Position numbers and translations under genes: made by a program. Below the pieces are notes generated by a model that made no database searches, had not been told where the DNA came from, and saw only the letters and a program-made list of their open reading frames with translations. A stretch of 64,000 nt of DNA from Isoptericola peretonis (GTDB lineage Bacteria; Actinomycetota; Actinomycetes; Actinomycetales; Cellulomonadaceae), in NCBI GenBank assembly GCA_023241745.1, contig JALQCY010000009.1, positions 1 through 64,000 of the forward strand. Reading direction: 5' to 3'. This document shows, one piece after another, positions 43,255 to 51,897 of this stretch (positions within the stretch are counted from its first letter, which is position 1; every line of letters begins with the position of its first letter).

Positions 43255-44023
43255 GGTCGACCAGGTCCGCGATCGAGTCGACCACGTGCGACGGTCGGAA
43301 CGGGTAGGTGTCCACCTCGGCGGCCGACGTGGAGCCGGTCATCACGAGGAACGTCTCCAGACCGGCCTCGATGCCGGCGACGACGTCGGTGTCCATGCGG
43401 TCGCCGATCATCGCCGTCACCTCGGAGTGGGCGTCAATCCGGTTGAGCGCCGAGCGGAACATCATCGGGTTCGGCTTGCCGACGTAGTACGGGGAGCGTC
43501 CGGTGGCCGCCTGGATCATCGCGGCGACGGCGCCCGTGGCGGGCAGCGGCCCCTCGGCCGACGGGCCGGTGGTGTCCGGGTTGGTGGCGATGAAGCGGGC
43601 GCCGTCGCGCACGAGGCGGATCGCCTTGGTGATCGCCGTGAACGAGTACGTCCGTGTCTCGCCGAGCACGACGTAGTCCGGGTTCGACTCGGTCAGGGTG
43701 TAGCCCGCCTCGTAGAGCGCCGTCGTGAGGCCGGCCTCGCCGATCACGTAGGCGGACCCGTTCGGGATCTGGTCGGCGAGGAACTGGCCGGTCGCCAGCG
43801 CGGACGTCCAGATCGCCTCCTCCGGCACGTCGATGCCCGACGTCGCGAGGCGGGCGCGCAGGTCGCGCGGCGTGAAGATCGAGTTGTTCGTGAGCACCAG
43901 GAACGGCCGCTCCGCCTCGCGCAGCGCCCGGATGAACTCCGGTGCGCCGGGGATGGCCTGGCCCTCGTGCACGAGGACGCCGTCCATGTCGGTCAGCCAG
44001 CACTCGATCCGTCGTTCGCTCAC
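43247..44023 (-). CDS. HAD-IIA hydrolase (NagD-like)
   Basis: A 258-residue phosphatase of the HAD-IIA/NagD type. Motif I is WLTDMDGVLVHEG, the second motif LTNNSIFTP, the Lys lies in VGKPNPMMF and the acidic motif in MIGDRMDTDVVAG. NagD enzymes hydrolyse nucleotide monophosphates or p-nitrophenyl phosphate; the substrate here is unknown. The start is GTG at 44023 because TAGGGT lies 7 nt upstream; the GTG at 44032 would overlap that hexamer. Confidence 0.92.
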   Translation of the reverse strand: MSERRIECWLTDMDGVLVHEGQAIPGAPEFIRALREAERPFLVLTNNSIFTPRDLRARLATSGIDVPEEAIWTSALATGQFLADQIPNGSAYVIGEAGLTTALYEAGYTLTESNPDYVVLGETRTYSFTAITKAIRLVRDGARFIATNPDTTGPSAEGPLPATGAVAAMIQAATGRSPYYVGKPNPMMFRSALNRIDAHSEVTAMIGDRMDTDVVAGIEAGLETFLVMTGSTSAAEVDTYPFRPSHVVDSIADLVDRV

Positions 44024-44075
44024 GCCGCTCACCCTAGTGGGCAGGGTGGCGCCGCGCGTGCGCCAGGATGGTCCG

Positions 44076-44795
44076 GTGGGCGAGGACGTGCGGGAGCACC
44101 ACCAGGAGAAAGATCGCGAGGTGGGCGTCGGCCCGTGGCCCGGCGGCCCGGACGCGTGGCCCCGCCTGCCCGACGGCGCGCCCGACCCCCGGTACGACCC
44201 GGAGCTGCTGGTTCACGGCGACCGGCGCAACGTCGTCGACCGCTATCGCTACTGGACCCTCGAGGCCGTCGTCGCGGACCTCGACGCGCGCCGCCCCGCC
44301 GACCGGCAGCTGCACGTCGCGATCGAGAACTGGGCGCACGACCTCAACATCGGCTCCGTGGTGCGCACGGCCAACGCGTTCAACGCGGCGGGGGTGCACA
44401 TCGTCGGACGCCGGCGCTGGAACCGGCGCGGCGCGATGGTGACCGACCGCTACCTGCACGTCCACCACCACCCGGACGCCGCGTCCCTCGCGGAGTGGGC
44501 GGCCTCGGCGGACGGCGGGGCGGGGCTGCCGGTGGTCGGGATCGACAACGTGCCCGGGTCGGTGCCGCTGGAGGGCTACGCGCTGCCCGCCTCCTGCGTG
44601 CTGCTGTTCGGGCAGGAGTCGACCGGCCTGACGCCCGAGGCGCAGGAGGTGTGCGCCGACGTCGTGCACATCGCCCAGCACGGGTCGACGCGCTCGCTCA
44701 ACGCGGGGGCGGCGGGGGCGATCGCGATGCACGCGTGGGCGTCGCGCTGGCTCGCCCCGTCGGCGCCGCCGTCTCACGGAGGCGACGGAAGGTGA
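44076..44795 (+). CDS. TrmH/SpoU-family RNA 2'-O-methyltransferase
   Basis: A 239-residue SPOUT methyltransferase. Motif 1 is WAHDLNIGSVVRTANAF, motif 2 VLLFGQESTGLTPEA and motif 3 HGSTRSLNAGAAGAIAMH, which together form the knotted SAM site. It methylates ribose in tRNA or rRNA; which one is unknown. GTG start with CAGGAT 6 nt upstream. It is divergent from the NagD-like gene and precedes fbaA by 110 bp. Confidence 0.92.
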   Translation: MGEDVREHHQEKDREVGVGPWPGGPDAWPRLPDGAPDPRYDPELLVHGDRRNVVDRYRYWTLEAVVADLDARRPADRQLHVAIENWAHDLNIGSVVRTANAFNAAGVHIVGRRRWNRRGAMVTDRYLHVHHHPDAASLAEWAASADGGAGLPVVGIDNVPGSVPLEGYALPASCVLLFGQESTGLTPEAQEVCADVVHIAQHGSTRSLNAGAAGAIAMHAWASRWLAPSAPPSHGGDGR

Positions 44796-44905
44796 CTCGC
44801 TCGACCAGGACGTGAGAAAATCCGGGTGCATGCGGGTCGCACGGCGCCCGTCGCGACGAAGCATCCCGCTGCATCCTCGTACGCCCCGTCATTGGAGTAC
44901 CGCAG

Positions 44906-45925
44906 ATGCCTATCGCAACCCCCGAGGTCTACGCCGAGATGATCGACCGGGCGAAGGCCGGCAAGTTCGCCTACCCCGCCGTCAACATCACCTCGTCGCA
45001 GACCGTGACCGCCGCGCTCCAGGGCTTCGCCGAGGCCGAGTCCGACGGCATCATCCAGGTCTCCGTGGGCGGTGGCGAGTACGCCTCGGGCGCCACGATC
45101 AAGGACCGCGTGGTCGGCTCGCTGGCCCTCGCGGCCTACGCCACCGAGGTGGCGAAGAACTACCCGGTGAACATCGCCATCCACACCGACCACTGCGTCA
45201 AGAAGAACCTCGACTCCTGGGTGCGCCCGCTGCTCGCCCTCGAGGCCGAGCAGGTCAAGGCCGGCAAGAACCCGACCTTCCAGTCGCACATGTTCGACGG
45301 TTCGGACATCCCGCTGGACGAGAACCTCGTCATCGCCGCGGAGCTGCTCGAGCTGTCGCAGGCCGCGCGCACCATCCTCGAGATCGAGGTCGGCGTCGTC
45401 GGCGGCGAGGAGGACGGTCACGAGGCCGCCATCAACGACAAGCTGTACACGACGGCCGAGGACGGCCTGGCCACGATCAAGGCGCTGGGAGCCGGCGAGA
45501 AGGGCCGCTACCTGACGGCCCTCACCTTCGGCAACGTGCACGGCGTGTACAAGCCGGGTGCCGTCAAGCTGCGCCCGTCGATCCTCGCGGACATCCAGAA
45601 GGCCGTGGGCGACGAGATCGGCCAGGAGAACCCGTTCGACCTCGTGTTCCACGGTGGGTCGGGCTCCACGGCCGAGGAGATCTCGGAGGCCGTCGACAAC
45701 GGCGTCATCAAGATGAACATCGACACGGACACGCAGTACGCGTTCACGCGCCCCGTCGTCGAGCACATGTTCAAGAACTACGACGGCGTGCTGAAGATCG
45801 ACGGCGAGGTCGGCAACAAGAAGGCGTACGACCCGCGCGCCTGGGGCAAGCTGGCCGAGGCCGGCATGGCCGCCCGCATCGTCGAGGCCGCGCAGCAGCT
45901 GCGCTCCGCCGGCCACAAGATGTGA
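44906..45925 (+). CDS. fbaA: Class II fructose-bisphosphate aldolase
   Basis: A 339-residue zinc aldolase of glycolysis and gluconeogenesis. Metal ligands and catalytic residues fit IHTDHCVKKN (Asp and His), EIEVGVVGGEEDG, TFGNVHGVYKPG and FHGGSGST, with NIDTDTQYAFT near the end. Codon choice is very biased, as expected for high expression. ATG start after a GGAG Shine-Dalgarno. Downstream lies the giant palindrome and the convergent STAS gene. Confidence 0.98.
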   Translation: MPIATPEVYAEMIDRAKAGKFAYPAVNITSSQTVTAALQGFAEAESDGIIQVSVGGGEYASGATIKDRVVGSLALAAYATEVAKNYPVNIAIHTDHCVKKNLDSWVRPLLALEAEQVKAGKNPTFQSHMFDGSDIPLDENLVIAAELLELSQAARTILEIEVGVVGGEEDGHEAAINDKLYTTAEDGLATIKALGAGEKGRYLTALTFGNVHGVYKPGAVKLRPSILADIQKAVGDEIGQENPFDLVFHGGSGSTAEEISEAVDNGVIKMNIDTDTQYAFTRPVVEHMFKNYDGVLKIDGEVGNKKAYDPRAWGKLAEAGMAARIVEAAQQLRSAGHKM

Positions 45926-45930
45926 CCCTC

Positions 45931-46055
45931 ACCGCGAGATAGAGAAGCTCCTCGCCGAGATAGAGAGGGGACGGACCGTAGCGACTACGGTCCGCCCCCT
46001 CTCTATCTCGGCGAGGAGCTTCTCTATCTCGCGGTGCCGGGTTCTCTATCTCGGC
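45931..46055. repeat. Giant palindrome (51-bp arms) with CGAGATAGAG words
   Basis: Arms 45931-45981 and 45985-46035 are complementary at 50 of 51 positions around a 3-nt loop. Each arm contains two CGAGATAGAG words 21 bp apart, and a further inverted copy lies at 46042-46052. It fills the space between convergent fbaA and the STAS gene, whose stop it overlaps. The outermost 15-mer is identical to one at 58-72. Such arm length far exceeds a normal terminator. Confidence 0.92.
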
Positions 46056-46465
46056 GCGGGGGTCTCCAGGTCGAAGCCGGGGTCGACGTCGACGATCTCG
46101 AGCAGCTCGCCGATCCGCGTCACCTCGAGCAGGAAGCGCACGGTGGGCGGGGCGCGGAGCACCCGGACCCGGTGCGGGCTGCGCGACGCGAGCCGGGCGA
46201 GGAACGCCACGCCGGAGGAGTCCATGAACGTGACGTGGTGGGCGTCGATCTCGACGGGGAGCCCCGAGCCTTCGGCGTCGGAGATCGCCTCGCCGAGCTC
46301 GGCGCCGATGTCGGCGTCGATCTCGCCGGACAGCACGACACGGGCGCGGGACGCGCCGACGATGACGTGCACGCTCGCGGGGTCGCCCAGCTCGGGCGCC
46401 GCGTCTGCCTCCCTCACGTCCGCACGCCGCAGGTCACGTGGGGTCGTGTTCGATCCGTCGTGCAC
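46046..46465 (-). CDS. STAS-domain anti-sigma factor antagonist
   Basis: A 139-residue anti-anti-sigma factor. The STAS domain (about 30-130) contains SGEIDADIGAELGEA and the phosphorylation loop VTFMDSSGVAFL. A non-conserved N-terminal 25 residues precede it. It should compete for an anti-sigma kinase when dephosphorylated. I chose GTG at 46465 because AAGGAG is 6-7 nt upstream; an ATG at 46516 is possible. It is divergent from the large phosphatase-kinase gene, its likely partner. Confidence 0.85.
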   Translation of the reverse strand: MHDGSNTTPRDLRRADVREADAAPELGDPASVHVIVGASRARVVLSGEIDADIGAELGEAISDAEGSGLPVEIDAHHVTFMDSSGVAFLARLASRSPHRVRVLRAPPTVRFLLEVTRIGELLEIVDVDPGFDLETPAPR

Positions 46466-46579
46466 GGTGCTCCTTCCACGCGCGGGGCGTTCACCTCGAG
46501 TCTCGGCGGACACCAATCTACGGTTGAATGACCAGCAAGAACACCAACCAGGGCGGGGAATCTCGGCAGTGGAGGCATT

Positions 46580-48754
46580 ATGACCGAATCATCCGGTCCT
46601 GTGCCGCCCCTACCCGGGGGATTTCTCGACGCTGCGGTCGCGGCCGCCGTGATCCCGGCGTTCGTCACCGGCGCGTGGGACGACGGCATGCCGGTCCTGT
46701 GGGTCAACGAGGCGTTCGCGCGGGAGTCGGGGATCGGCGTGAACGACCTCGCCGTGCTCGGCAAGCACCCGCTGCTGGAGCTCGTCGACGACGACGCCGA
46801 GCGTGAGCGCAGCCAGGCCGCCCTGCGCGCCGGGCGTCCCACCACCCGCATGGTGAGCGGCAGGCTGATCAACGGCCGGGCCACCTGGTGGCAGGTGACG
46901 ATGAGCCCCGTGCCCGGCGAGGACGGCCCCGCGCAGCGTTGGTTCGGCACCGCCACGGACGTCTCGACCCACGTGGAGCGGCAGGCCGCACAGCTGGCGT
47001 CGCTCGAGGTCGAGCGGCGGGAGCGGGCGGACCTCGACCTCATCGCCCAGACCACGGAGCTGCTCGGCGACCTGGAGTACCCCTACGCGCTGCGCGACAT
47101 CGCCGACCTGCTGCGATCGCTGGTGCCGTGGGCCGGCTTCTATGTCAACGACGACGGCCTCCTCTTCGCGGACGGCGTGGACGTCGCCTCGCCACCGACC
47201 GGGCGGGGCCGCCGACACGCCCGCTACGTGCCGGAGCCGCCCGGCGGCGACCCGGCGGAGGCGTCCGAGACCCGAGAGTCCCCCCGCGACGAGGTCCAGG
47301 ACCTGCTCGAGGGCGTCGTCGAGGGGCCGGTCCTGCTCCGGCTCGACGCCCGCTACCCGGCACACTCCGCCTCCGGCTGGCTGCGCCGCGACCTGCTGCG
47401 CCGCGTGGTCGAGGAGACCGGGGCCCTGCCGCGCGCCGTCGTCGTGCACGCCGTGGCCGGGCGTCGCCGCGTGCTGGGCCTGCTCGCGACCTGGCACGGC
47501 GTCGGGGTGGCCGCCGACGGCACCGTCACGGAGGAGATCCGCCCCGGTCCGTCGGGGCCCCAGCACGTCCACACCGTCATCGAGGTGGTCGCGCGCCGCG
47601 CCGGCACCGCCATCGACAACGCCCGCCTGTACGCGCGCGAGCACCGGCTTGCCGAGGCGCTCCAGCGCGCCATGCTCCCCGAGCAGGCCGACGTCTCCGG
47701 CCTCGACGTGTGGACCTACTACGCGCCGAACGCCGAGCACGCCCAGGTGGGCGGCGACTGGTACGACGTGCTGCAGATCAGCGACGGCACCGTCGGGCTG
47801 GTGGTGGGGGACGTCGTCGGGCACGACGTCGAGGCAGCCGCCGCGATGGGGCAGCTCCGGTCGGTCGTGCGGTCGTACGCGTTCGAGCTCGCCACGCCGG
47901 GGATCGTCGTGGACCGCGTGGACCAGCTCGTGACGGGGATGCGCATCCCGCGGTCCGCGTCCATGGTCTACGCCACGCTGAAGCACCAGCAGGACGGCGA
48001 CGCCTGGACGGTGCAGTACACGCGCGCCGGCCATCTGCCGCCGCTGCTGCTGCGTGACGGCACCGTCACCCAGCTGGCCGGCGGGGCGGGCTCGCTCGTG
48101 GGGTTCGGCTCGAAGCCGCGCACGACCGGGCAGGCCGAGCTGCGCCGCGGCGACGTGCTGCTGTTCTACACGGACGGCCTGATCGAGCGCCGCGACCGGT
48201 CGCTCAAGGTCGGGCTCGACGCGCTGGTCGAGACGTCGGCCCGCATCACCGCGCGCGACGCGGCGGGGGTGGGCGAGGAGCTGCTGTCCCGGCTCGCGGA
48301 CGCGCCGGAGGACGACGTCGCGCTCGTCGTCGTGCGGGTGCCCGACCCCGTGGCCGACGCGCAGGTGCAGCCGCTGAGCCCGCGCTCGCGGCGCTGGCTG
48401 CTGCCGAGCGAGCCGGCGTCCATCGGGCGTGCCCGGCACGCGGTGCTGCGCACGTGCCAGGCGTGGGGCCTGCCGGAGTCCGCCTCGGCGGAGCTGGTCG
48501 TCTCCGAGCTGGTCGCCAACGGCGTCCTGCACGGCTGGGGCAACATCGCGCTGCGGCTCTTCGACACCGGGGACGGGCTGCGCATCGAGGTGGAGGACTC
48601 CAACCCCGCGCCCCCCGTCACCACCGACGGGCACCCCAACCGCGTCGGCGGCTTCGGGATGCAGATCGTGGAGCGGCTGGCGGACTGGGGATGGCGGCCC
48701 GCCGGGTCGGGCAAGCTGGTCTGGGCCAAGCTGCACGCGACGACCGTCGGCTGA
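46580..48754 (+). CDS. PAS-GAF-PP2C phosphatase fused to HATPase_c kinase
   Basis: A 724-residue signalling protein. PAS (about 15-130) and GAF (about 150-345) sensor regions precede a SpoIIE-type PP2C domain (about 355-590; GGDWYDVLQ, VVGDVVGHDVEAAAAM, LLFYTDGLIE, EDDVALVVV) and a C-terminal HATPase_c anti-sigma-kinase-like domain (about 605-724; SELVANGVLHGW, EDSNPAPP, GGFGMQIVERL). One chain thus holds both opposing activities of a partner switch. ATG start with a GGAGG Shine-Dalgarno. Two STAS proteins lie on either side. Confidence 0.92.
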   Translation: MTESSGPVPPLPGGFLDAAVAAAVIPAFVTGAWDDGMPVLWVNEAFARESGIGVNDLAVLGKHPLLELVDDDAERERSQAALRAGRPTTRMVSGRLINGRATWWQVTMSPVPGEDGPAQRWFGTATDVSTHVERQAAQLASLEVERRERADLDLIAQTTELLGDLEYPYALRDIADLLRSLVPWAGFYVNDDGLLFADGVDVASPPTGRGRRHARYVPEPPGGDPAEASETRESPRDEVQDLLEGVVEGPVLLRLDARYPAHSASGWLRRDLLRRVVEETGALPRAVVVHAVAGRRRVLGLLATWHGVGVAADGTVTEEIRPGPSGPQHVHTVIEVVARRAGTAIDNARLYAREHRLAEALQRAMLPEQADVSGLDVWTYYAPNAEHAQVGGDWYDVLQISDGTVGLVVGDVVGHDVEAAAAMGQLRSVVRSYAFELATPGIVVDRVDQLVTGMRIPRSASMVYATLKHQQDGDAWTVQYTRAGHLPPLLLRDGTVTQLAGGAGSLVGFGSKPRTTGQAELRRGDVLLFYTDGLIERRDRSLKVGLDALVETSARITARDAAGVGEELLSRLADAPEDDVALVVVRVPDPVADAQVQPLSPRSRRWLLPSEPASIGRARHAVLRTCQAWGLPESASAELVVSELVANGVLHGWGNIALRLFDTGDGLRIEVEDSNPAPPVTTDGHPNRVGGFGMQIVERLADWGWRPAGSGKLVWAKLHATTVG

Positions 48755-48755
48755 G

Positions 48756-48825
48756 CTGCCTTCGAGAACGGGATCGATCGCGTGATGCGGGCCGATGCCG
48801 CGACCCAGCCCGTTCTCGAAGGCAG
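48756..48825. repeat. 70-nt palindromic element, intergenic copy
   Basis: Perfect 17-bp arms (48756-48772 and 48809-48825) surround a 36-nt centre. It begins one base after a stop codon and ends just before the convergent DUF3151 gene stop, so it may act as a two-way terminator. Its translation and base pattern match the element embedded in the Ada-AlkA gene at 29919-29988. Confidence 0.8.
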
Positions 48826-48831
48826 GCCGGG

Positions 48832-49281
48832 TCAGTCGCGGAGGGCCCGGACCGCGTCGAGGGACGTGCCGGAGTCGCGGAGGAACGCCTCGCACCGCTC
48901 GGCCTCGTCGGTCTCGCCGATCTGCCCGGCCGCCGTGGCGAGGGCCCCGAGCGCCCGCAGGAAGCCCTGGTTCGGCACGTGGTCGGCGGGGATCGGTCCC
49001 TTGCCGCGCCAGCCGGCGCGGCGCAGCGCGTCCAGCCCGCGGTGGTAGCCCGTGCGTGCGTACGCGTACGCCGTCACGGACCGCGCGGCGCTCGGCTCGG
49101 CGCCGCCGCCGTCGAGGGTGAGCTCCGCCAGCACGGCCCAGGCCAGGGAGGACGCGGGGTGGTCCGCGGCGAGGCGAGCCGGATCCTCGCCGGTGTCCAG
49201 GCCGTCGCGCACCTGGGGGTGGTCGTCGGGCAGGAGGGTCGGGGGCGGGCCGGCGAGGAGGTCGTCCACGGAGGAGGTCAT
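48832..49281 (-). CDS. DUF3151-family protein
   Basis: A 149-residue soluble protein of the actinobacterial DUF3151 family, all-helical and TPR-like (LARLAADHPASSLAWAVLAE, split; SVTAYAYARTGYHRGLDALR, GWRGKGPIPADHVPNQGFLR). In mycobacteria related genes also sit near purA and fba, so the location is conserved. ATG start with a CAGAAT -10 7 nt upstream, possibly leaderless. The function is not known. Confidence 0.85.
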   Translation of the reverse strand: MTSSVDDLLAGPPPTLLPDDHPQVRDGLDTGEDPARLAADHPASSLAWAVLAELTLDGGGAEPSAARSVTAYAYARTGYHRGLDALRRAGWRGKGPIPADHVPNQGFLRALGALATAAGQIGETDEAERCEAFLRDSGTSLDAVRALRD

Positions 49282-49357
49282 GCACCCCATTCTGGCCCTG
49301 TCCTCGCGGGCGGTGCCTCGACCGTCGCCGCGGGCCTGTCGCGGGTACGCTCGGCAC

Positions 49358-49720
49358 ATGATCGAGATCGCGACGTCATCGACGACGACGACGCTCGTGA
49401 TCGCCGGTGACCTCGACCTCGCGGAGCGCGACCAGTTCCCGGAGATCGCCACCCGGGTGGTCGGGCTGCGGCGGCAGCTGCTGGTGATCGACATGTGTCG
49501 CGTCACGTTCATGGACTCGACCGGCGCCGCCTTCCTCATCTCGCTCGCCGACTCCGGTCGCAAGCGTGGCGGCGCCACCGTGCTGCGCGGGGCGGACGAG
49601 CGCGACCTCTTCGTCCTCGAGGTCTGCGGTGCGCTCGACCTGTTCCGCATCGACCGGGACCACCGGTGCGAGTCCGCGCCGGCGCCGTCCGCCCCCACCG
49701 CGCACCACCCGGGCGGCTGA
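49358..49720 (+). CDS. STAS-domain protein
   Basis: A 120-residue stand-alone STAS protein. The phosphorylation loop is VTFMDSTGAAFL (Ser54), with AGDLDLAERDQF at the front. A short Pro/Ala tail is added. It is a likely substrate of the PP2C phosphatases at 40.7 and 46.6 kb. ATG start with TACGCT 6 nt upstream (leaderless). It is divergent from DUF3151 and lies 145 bp before purA. Confidence 0.88.
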   Translation: MIEIATSSTTTTLVIAGDLDLAERDQFPEIATRVVGLRRQLLVIDMCRVTFMDSTGAAFLISLADSGRKRGGATVLRGADERDLFVLEVCGALDLFRIDRDHRCESAPAPSAPTAHHPGG

Positions 49721-49779
49721 GCCCGCGGAAGGTGGTCCGGGTCTCGCCCGGCTCGACCGGCGGCCAGGTCACGGGCGGG

Positions 49780-49785
49780 TAAACT
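49780..49785 (+). promoter_or_regulatory. -10 element of purA
   Basis: TAAACT lies 80 nt before the purA ATG, giving a GC-rich leader of about 74 nt with the Shine-Dalgarno GAGGAG. No clear -35 is seen. Confidence 0.45.
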
Positions 49786-49865
49786 CGGGCCCGGCCCGGC
49801 CGAGGAGGCCCGCCCGCTCGGGTGCGTGGGTGACATGCCGGGCCTCGTCGACGCGAGGAGATTTC

Positions 49866-51158
49866 ATGCCAGCCGTGGTGCTCGTCGGTGCCCAGTGGGG
49901 CGATGAGGGCAAGGGGAAGGCCACGGACCTGCTCGGGTCCCGGGTCGACTACGTCGTGAAGTTCAACGGCGGCAACAACGCGGGTCACACCGTCGTCATC
50001 GGCGACGAGAAGTACGCGTTGCACCTGCTGCCGTCCGGCATCCTGTCGCCCGGCGTCGTCCCGGTGATCGGCAACGGCGTGGTCGTGGACATCGACGTGC
50101 TGTTCGAGGAGCTCGACGCCCTCATCGAGCGAGGCGTGGACGTCTCCCGCCTGCTGGTCTCGAGCCAGGCGCACGTCATCGCCGGGTACCACCGCACGCT
50201 CGACAAGGTCACCGAGCGCTTCCTCGGCAAGCGCCGCATCGGCACCACGGGGCGCGGCATCGGGCCGGCGTACGCCGACAAGATCAACCGCGTCGGCATC
50301 CGCATCGCCGACCTGTTCGACCCCAAGATCCTGCGGGAGAAGGTCGAGGGCTCCCTCGACCAGAAGAACCACCTGCTGGTGAAGGTCTACAACCGCCGCG
50401 CGGTCGAGATCGACGAGACGGTGGACGAGCTCCTCGCCCATGCCGAGCGGCTGCGCCCGATGGTCGCGAACACCCCGCTGGTGCTGAACCAGGCGCTCGA
50501 CGCCGGCAAGAACGTGCTGTTCGAGGCCGGCCAGGCCACCATGCTCGACATCGACCACGGCACCTACCCGTTCGTCACGTCGTCGAGCGCGACCGCTGGC
50601 GGCGCGGTGACCGGCTCGGGCATCGGGCCCACCCGCGTGGACTCCGTCATCGGCGTCATCAAGGCGTACACGACGCGCGTGGGAGAGGGCCCGTTCCCCA
50701 CCGAGCTCTTCGACGACATGGGCGAGTACCTGCTGAAGACGGGCGGCGAGTACGGCGTCACCACGGGCCGCGCGCGCCGCTGCGGCTGGTACGACTCCGT
50801 CATCGCGCGCTACGCGGCGCGCATCAACGGCCTCACCGACCTCGTGGTCACCAAGCTGGACGTGCTCACCGGCCTGGAGAAGGTGCCGGTCTGCGTGGCG
50901 TACGACGTGGACGGCACCCGCTACGACGAGATGCCGGACGACCAGTCGGCGTTCCACCACGCCAAGCCGATCTACGAGGAGATGCCCGGCTGGTGGGAGG
51001 ACATCTCCACCGCCCGCAGCATCGAGGACCTGCCGGCCAACGCCCAGGCGTACCTCGCGCGGCTCGAGGAGCTGTCGGGCTGCCGCATCTCCGCGGTGGG
51101 CGTGGGCCCGCGCCGCGACGAGATCATCCCGGTGCACGACCTGATCCACGCGCGCTGA
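49866..51158 (+). CDS. purA: Adenylosuccinate synthetase
   Basis: A 430-residue enzyme making adenylosuccinate from IMP, aspartate and GTP, the first AMP-specific step. The GTP loop GAQWGDEGKGK, the IMP-binding NNAGHTVV, TTGRGIGPAYADK and the C-terminal guanine site (TKLDVLTG) are intact. ATG start after GAGGAG. The next gene starts one base after its stop, so the pair is probably transcribed together. Confidence 0.98.
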   Translation: MPAVVLVGAQWGDEGKGKATDLLGSRVDYVVKFNGGNNAGHTVVIGDEKYALHLLPSGILSPGVVPVIGNGVVVDIDVLFEELDALIERGVDVSRLLVSSQAHVIAGYHRTLDKVTERFLGKRRIGTTGRGIGPAYADKINRVGIRIADLFDPKILREKVEGSLDQKNHLLVKVYNRRAVEIDETVDELLAHAERLRPMVANTPLVLNQALDAGKNVLFEAGQATMLDIDHGTYPFVTSSSATAGGAVTGSGIGPTRVDSVIGVIKAYTTRVGEGPFPTELFDDMGEYLLKTGGEYGVTTGRARRCGWYDSVIARYAARINGLTDLVVTKLDVLTGLEKVPVCVAYDVDGTRYDEMPDDQSAFHHAKPIYEEMPGWWEDISTARSIEDLPANAQAYLARLEELSGCRISAVGVGPRRDEIIPVHDLIHAR

Positions 51159-51159
51159 C

Positions 51160-51897
51160 GTGACGGCCCCCGCCCCCGTGGAGGCGACCTCCGACGTCGT
51201 GGCGGCGCTCGCCCCGACGGGGGTGCTGCGCGCGGTGATCAACCTGGGCAACCCGGTGCTGGCGCAGGGGACGCCCGACGCGCCGTCCGGCGTCACGGTC
51301 GACCTCGCCCGCGAGGTGGCGCGCCGGCTCGGGGTGCCCGCCCGGCTGGAGTGCGTGGACGCCGCGCGGCTGTCGTTCGCGGCCGTCACCGAGGGGCGGG
51401 TCGACGTCGGGTTCCTCGCCGTCGAGCCGGAACGTGCCGCGCAGGTCGCGTTCACCGAGCCGTACGTGCTCATCGAGGGCGTGTTCGCCGTCCCCGACGG
51501 CTCGGCGGTGCGCACGGCCGACGACGTCGACCGGCCGGGCGTGCGGGTCGGGGTGAAGCAGGGCTCGGCGTACGACCTGTACCTCAGCCGCACCCTGACC
51601 CAGGCCGAGGTGGTGCGCGGGGCCGACGGCACGGTCGCGTTCGAGGAGCACGGCCTGGAGGTGGCGGCCGGCATCCGGCAGCCGCTGACCCGGTACGTGG
51701 CGGAGCACCCGGGGCTCCGCGTCGTCGAGCCGCGGTTCACCGAGATCCGGCAGGCCGTCGCCACGGGCCGGGACCGCGACCCGGACGCCGTCGCGTGGCT
51801 GCGCGACCTCGTCGCCGGGCTGACCGCGGACGGCTTCGTCGCGGCGTCCCTCGCCCGCTCCGGGCAGGACGCGACCGTCCCCTCGCCGGAGGCCTAG
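51160..51897 (+). CDS. Solute-binding-protein-like (SBP family 3) without signal peptide
   Basis: A 245-residue protein with the fold of amino-acid-binding proteins (GVLRAVINLGNPVL, PSGVTVDLAREVARRLG, VDVGFLAVEPERAAQVAFTE, GVRVGVKQGSAYDLYLSRTL). It has no signal peptide or lipobox and no ABC permease nearby, so it is probably cytoplasmic, perhaps a sensor or an enzyme of the cyclohexadienyl-dehydratase type. GTG start one base after the purA stop. Confidence 0.8.
   Translation: MTAPAPVEATSDVVAALAPTGVLRAVINLGNPVLAQGTPDAPSGVTVDLAREVARRLGVPARLECVDAARLSFAAVTEGRVDVGFLAVEPERAAQVAFTEPYVLIEGVFAVPDGSAVRTADDVDRPGVRVGVKQGSAYDLYLSRTLTQAEVVRGADGTVAFEEHGLEVAAGIRQPLTRYVAEHPGLRVVEPRFTEIRQAVATGRDRDPDAVAWLRDLVAGLTADGFVAASLARSGQDATVPSPEA

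Noticed and set aside
44023..44032. Earlier GTG start for the NagD-like gene
   Set aside because: It overlaps the TAGGGT -10 hexamer, whereas GTG at 44023 lies 7 nt downstream of it.
46610..49357. 915-codon minus-strand open frame opposite the phosphatase-kinase gene
   Set aside because: Shadow frame of His/Arg/Gly-rich composition; the plus strand encodes recognisable domains.
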